Shown in pieces: positions 24,504 to 25,879 of a stretch of 25,879 nucleotides of DNA. The stretch lies in the IMG/VR virus record IMGVR_UViG_3300047369_000786, positions 1 to 25,879 of that record; one strand, written 5' to 3'. The notes under the pieces were generated by a model. That model saw nothing but the letters and a program-made list of their open reading frames with translations. It ran no database searches and was not told the DNA's origin. The position numbers were made by a program, and so were the translations under genes. The DNA comes from a virus. Numbering within the stretch: position 1 is the stretch's first letter; every line of letters begins with the position of its first letter.

Positions 24504-25879
24504 ATGCAAAACCCGTTGTCAAAAGGAGGAGGATTCACGTCTTTAAAATTATCTAGTCTTAATTCAGGTGATGGAAATAACCACGTATGGAATTCTGAAA
24601 AAGTAAATAGTATTATTCATAAAGTTTCTCAAGAAGGATTAGATATTCGTGGAATGCAAAATACTCCATTTAAAGAAAATGATATCTTACTAAAAAGAGC
24701 AAATTTACCATTCGAATACACAAAAGAGGAATGGGAAGAAATGCAAAAGTGTAAATCAGACCCGATGTACTTTTCTCAAAAATTTGCATTTATAAGAACT
24801 CCAAAAGGGGACATGGCAGTTGAAGAAGCCGGTGGTTTACGAGATTTTCAAGAGCAATTAGTCAAAAATATGCATAACAATAAGTTTAACATATTAATGG
24901 CCAGTAGACAAATAGGTAAAACAGTTACTACAGCAATATACATAGTATGGTTTCTGTTATTTAATAAAGAAAAGAATGTACTGATGGTTGCCGATAACAT
25001 GACAACTACTAAAGAAATAATGGAGAAACTAAGAATAGTTTTAGACAACCTACCCTTCTTTATGAAACCTGGTATCGTAAAAATAAACGAATCATCTATT
25101 AGACTCGATAATGATTGTAGATTAGTACTTAGAACAACTACTAAAAAATCAGGTATTGGTATGACAGTAAACTTTCTATATATTGATGAATTTGCACATA
25201 TATCTGAATCAAACTTAGATAAGTTTTATAGAGCCATTCTACCTACTATTACAGAAGACCCGTATGCTAAAGTTGTTATAACATCGACACCGAATGGTAG
25301 AAATAAATTTTGGGATATATGGTCAGACGCGGTTGATAGGGAAAACGACTATAGCCCAATGAGAGTAGACTGGTGGCAAGTGCCAGGAAGAGATGAAGAG
25401 TGGAAGAAAAAAACAATAGCTAACATGGGATCTGAAACAGATTTCAATCAAGAATATGGCCTACAATTCTTTTCATCAGATCAGTTACTATTATCGTCTA
25501 ATGATCTTCAAAAATTAGAAACCTTTCAATCAGTATACGTAAATACTAATTTAGATTTAGAAGAAGAAGACTTTTATATAAACAACTTTTTAAGTTTTCA
25601 TAAAAAATATAAAGACTATAATCTCAATGATTTTAAAAACGATCCTTCGTATTACGTTTTTTCGATAGATACAGCAGACGGTGTAGATCAAGATTACTCA
25701 GTTTTAAACATATTTAAAACAGTTGCTCTTCCTATAAAAGACTTAATAAAAAATAAAAATAATATTAAAAGTGAAATTGACTCAATATCAATGGTTCAAG
25801 TAGGAAAATTTAAATCTAACACTTTAAATATTAACGATTTCGCAATAGCATGTGAAAAAATAATATATGACATATTTAA
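24504..25879 (+). CDS. terL: Large terminase subunit, T4 gp17-like, 3'-truncated by the window
   Basis: The frame is open from the ATG at 24504 to the end of the window (458 complete codons), and the C-terminus lies outside. The product is the ATPase-nuclease motor that packages DNA into proheads. Motifs seen: ASRQIGKT Walker A (133-140; Lys139), NFLYIDEFAH Walker B with catalytic Glu229 (223-232), the coupling motif TSTPNG shortly after, and the start of the RNase H-like nuclease with SIDTADGVDQDYSV (387-400; Asp389 is the expected metal ligand). FRDFQE-type text (LRDFQEQLVKNM) before Walker A fits the adenine-binding Q motif. T4 gp17 is 610 residues, so about 150 residues may be missing. 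It follows the probable TerS by five bases. An alternative upstream start is unlikely because the TerS stop lies in the gap. Confidence 0.95.
   Translation, partial: MQNPLSKGGGFTSLKLSSLNSGDGNNHVWNSEKVNSIIHKVSQEGLDIRGMQNTPFKENDILLKRANLPFEYTKEEWEEMQKCKSDPMYFSQKFAFIRTPKGDMAVEEAGGLRDFQEQLVKNMHNNKFNILMASRQIGKTVTTAIYIVWFLLFNKEKNVLMVADNMTTTKEIMEKLRIVLDNLPFFMKPGIVKINESSIRLDNDCRLVLRTTTKKSGIGMTVNFLYIDEFAHISESNLDKFYRAILPTITEDPYAKVVITSTPNGRNKFWDIWSDAVDRENDYSPMRVDWWQVPGRDEEWKKKTIANMGSETDFNQEYGLQFFSSDQLLLSSNDLQKLETFQSVYVNTNLDLEEEDFYINNFLSFHKKYKDYNLNDFKNDPSYYVFSIDTADGVDQDYSVLNIFKTVALPIKDLIKNKNNIKSEIDSISMVQVGKFKSNTLNINDFAIACEKIIYDIF

Noticed and set aside
24848-25048. Minus-strand open frame of 66 codons with hydrophobic product
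   Set aside because: It is a shadow of the large terminase ATPase domain, whose motifs are intact on the plus strand.

Overview
This window looks like part of the late (virion) gene region of a large, AT-rich, T4-like contractile-tailed phage. The strongest anchors are at the right end: a T4 gp17-type large terminase that runs off the edge, a probable small terminase just upstream of it, and a baseplate-J/gp6-type wedge protein. A gp15-like tail terminator candidate, a tail-tube-like protein and several long fibre or baseplate proteins fit the same picture. Genes are tightly packed, often touching or overlapping by a few bases. Most starts have only A/T-rich sequence upstream and no clear Shine-Dalgarno. 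Together with the low GC this makes a Bacteroidota host plausible, but that is inference. I see no tRNA, rRNA, CRISPR array, integrase, transposase or insertion sequence.

Layout. (1) 1-8802, plus strand: the 3' part of a giant structural protein, then a 1272-residue fibre (collagen-like triplets, LVIVD-like propeller repeats, C-terminal S74 chaperone domain), then a small hypothetical. (2) 8799-9620, minus strand: one hypothetical gene, converging on the previous one and diverging from the next. (3) 9730-14838, plus strand: a 718-residue baseplate/fibre protein, a gp15-like protein, a CCA-adding/poly(A) polymerase family enzyme, a small hypothetical and a tail-tube-like protein. (4) 14831-21801, minus strand: an inverted cassette holding a 74-residue hypothetical, an amidoligase-like protein with pentapeptide-like repeats, two long fibre proteins of visibly higher GC, and a multi-pass membrane protein. 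(5) 21867-25879, plus strand: gp6-like baseplate wedge, an 81-residue hypothetical, probable TerS, and TerL (3' truncated).

How it works together. Most of the genes are expected to act late: tail tube and terminator, baseplate wedge, fibres for host recognition, and the motor that packages DNA. A recurring ATAAATAA motif, close to the T4 late promoter TATAAATA, lies 10-51 bases upstream of seven gene starts on both strands. This gives a simple way for genes on opposite strands to be switched on together. The fibre cassette with its own motif copies looks like a separable adsorption module. The tRNA-end enzyme and the membrane protein are the most obvious non-structural passengers.

Limits: all family assignments come from reading motifs by eye, without database searches. 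The firmest are TerL, the CCA/poly(A) polymerase family enzyme, the S74 fibre and the gp6-like protein. The 5' end of the first gene and the 3' end of the last lie outside the window.
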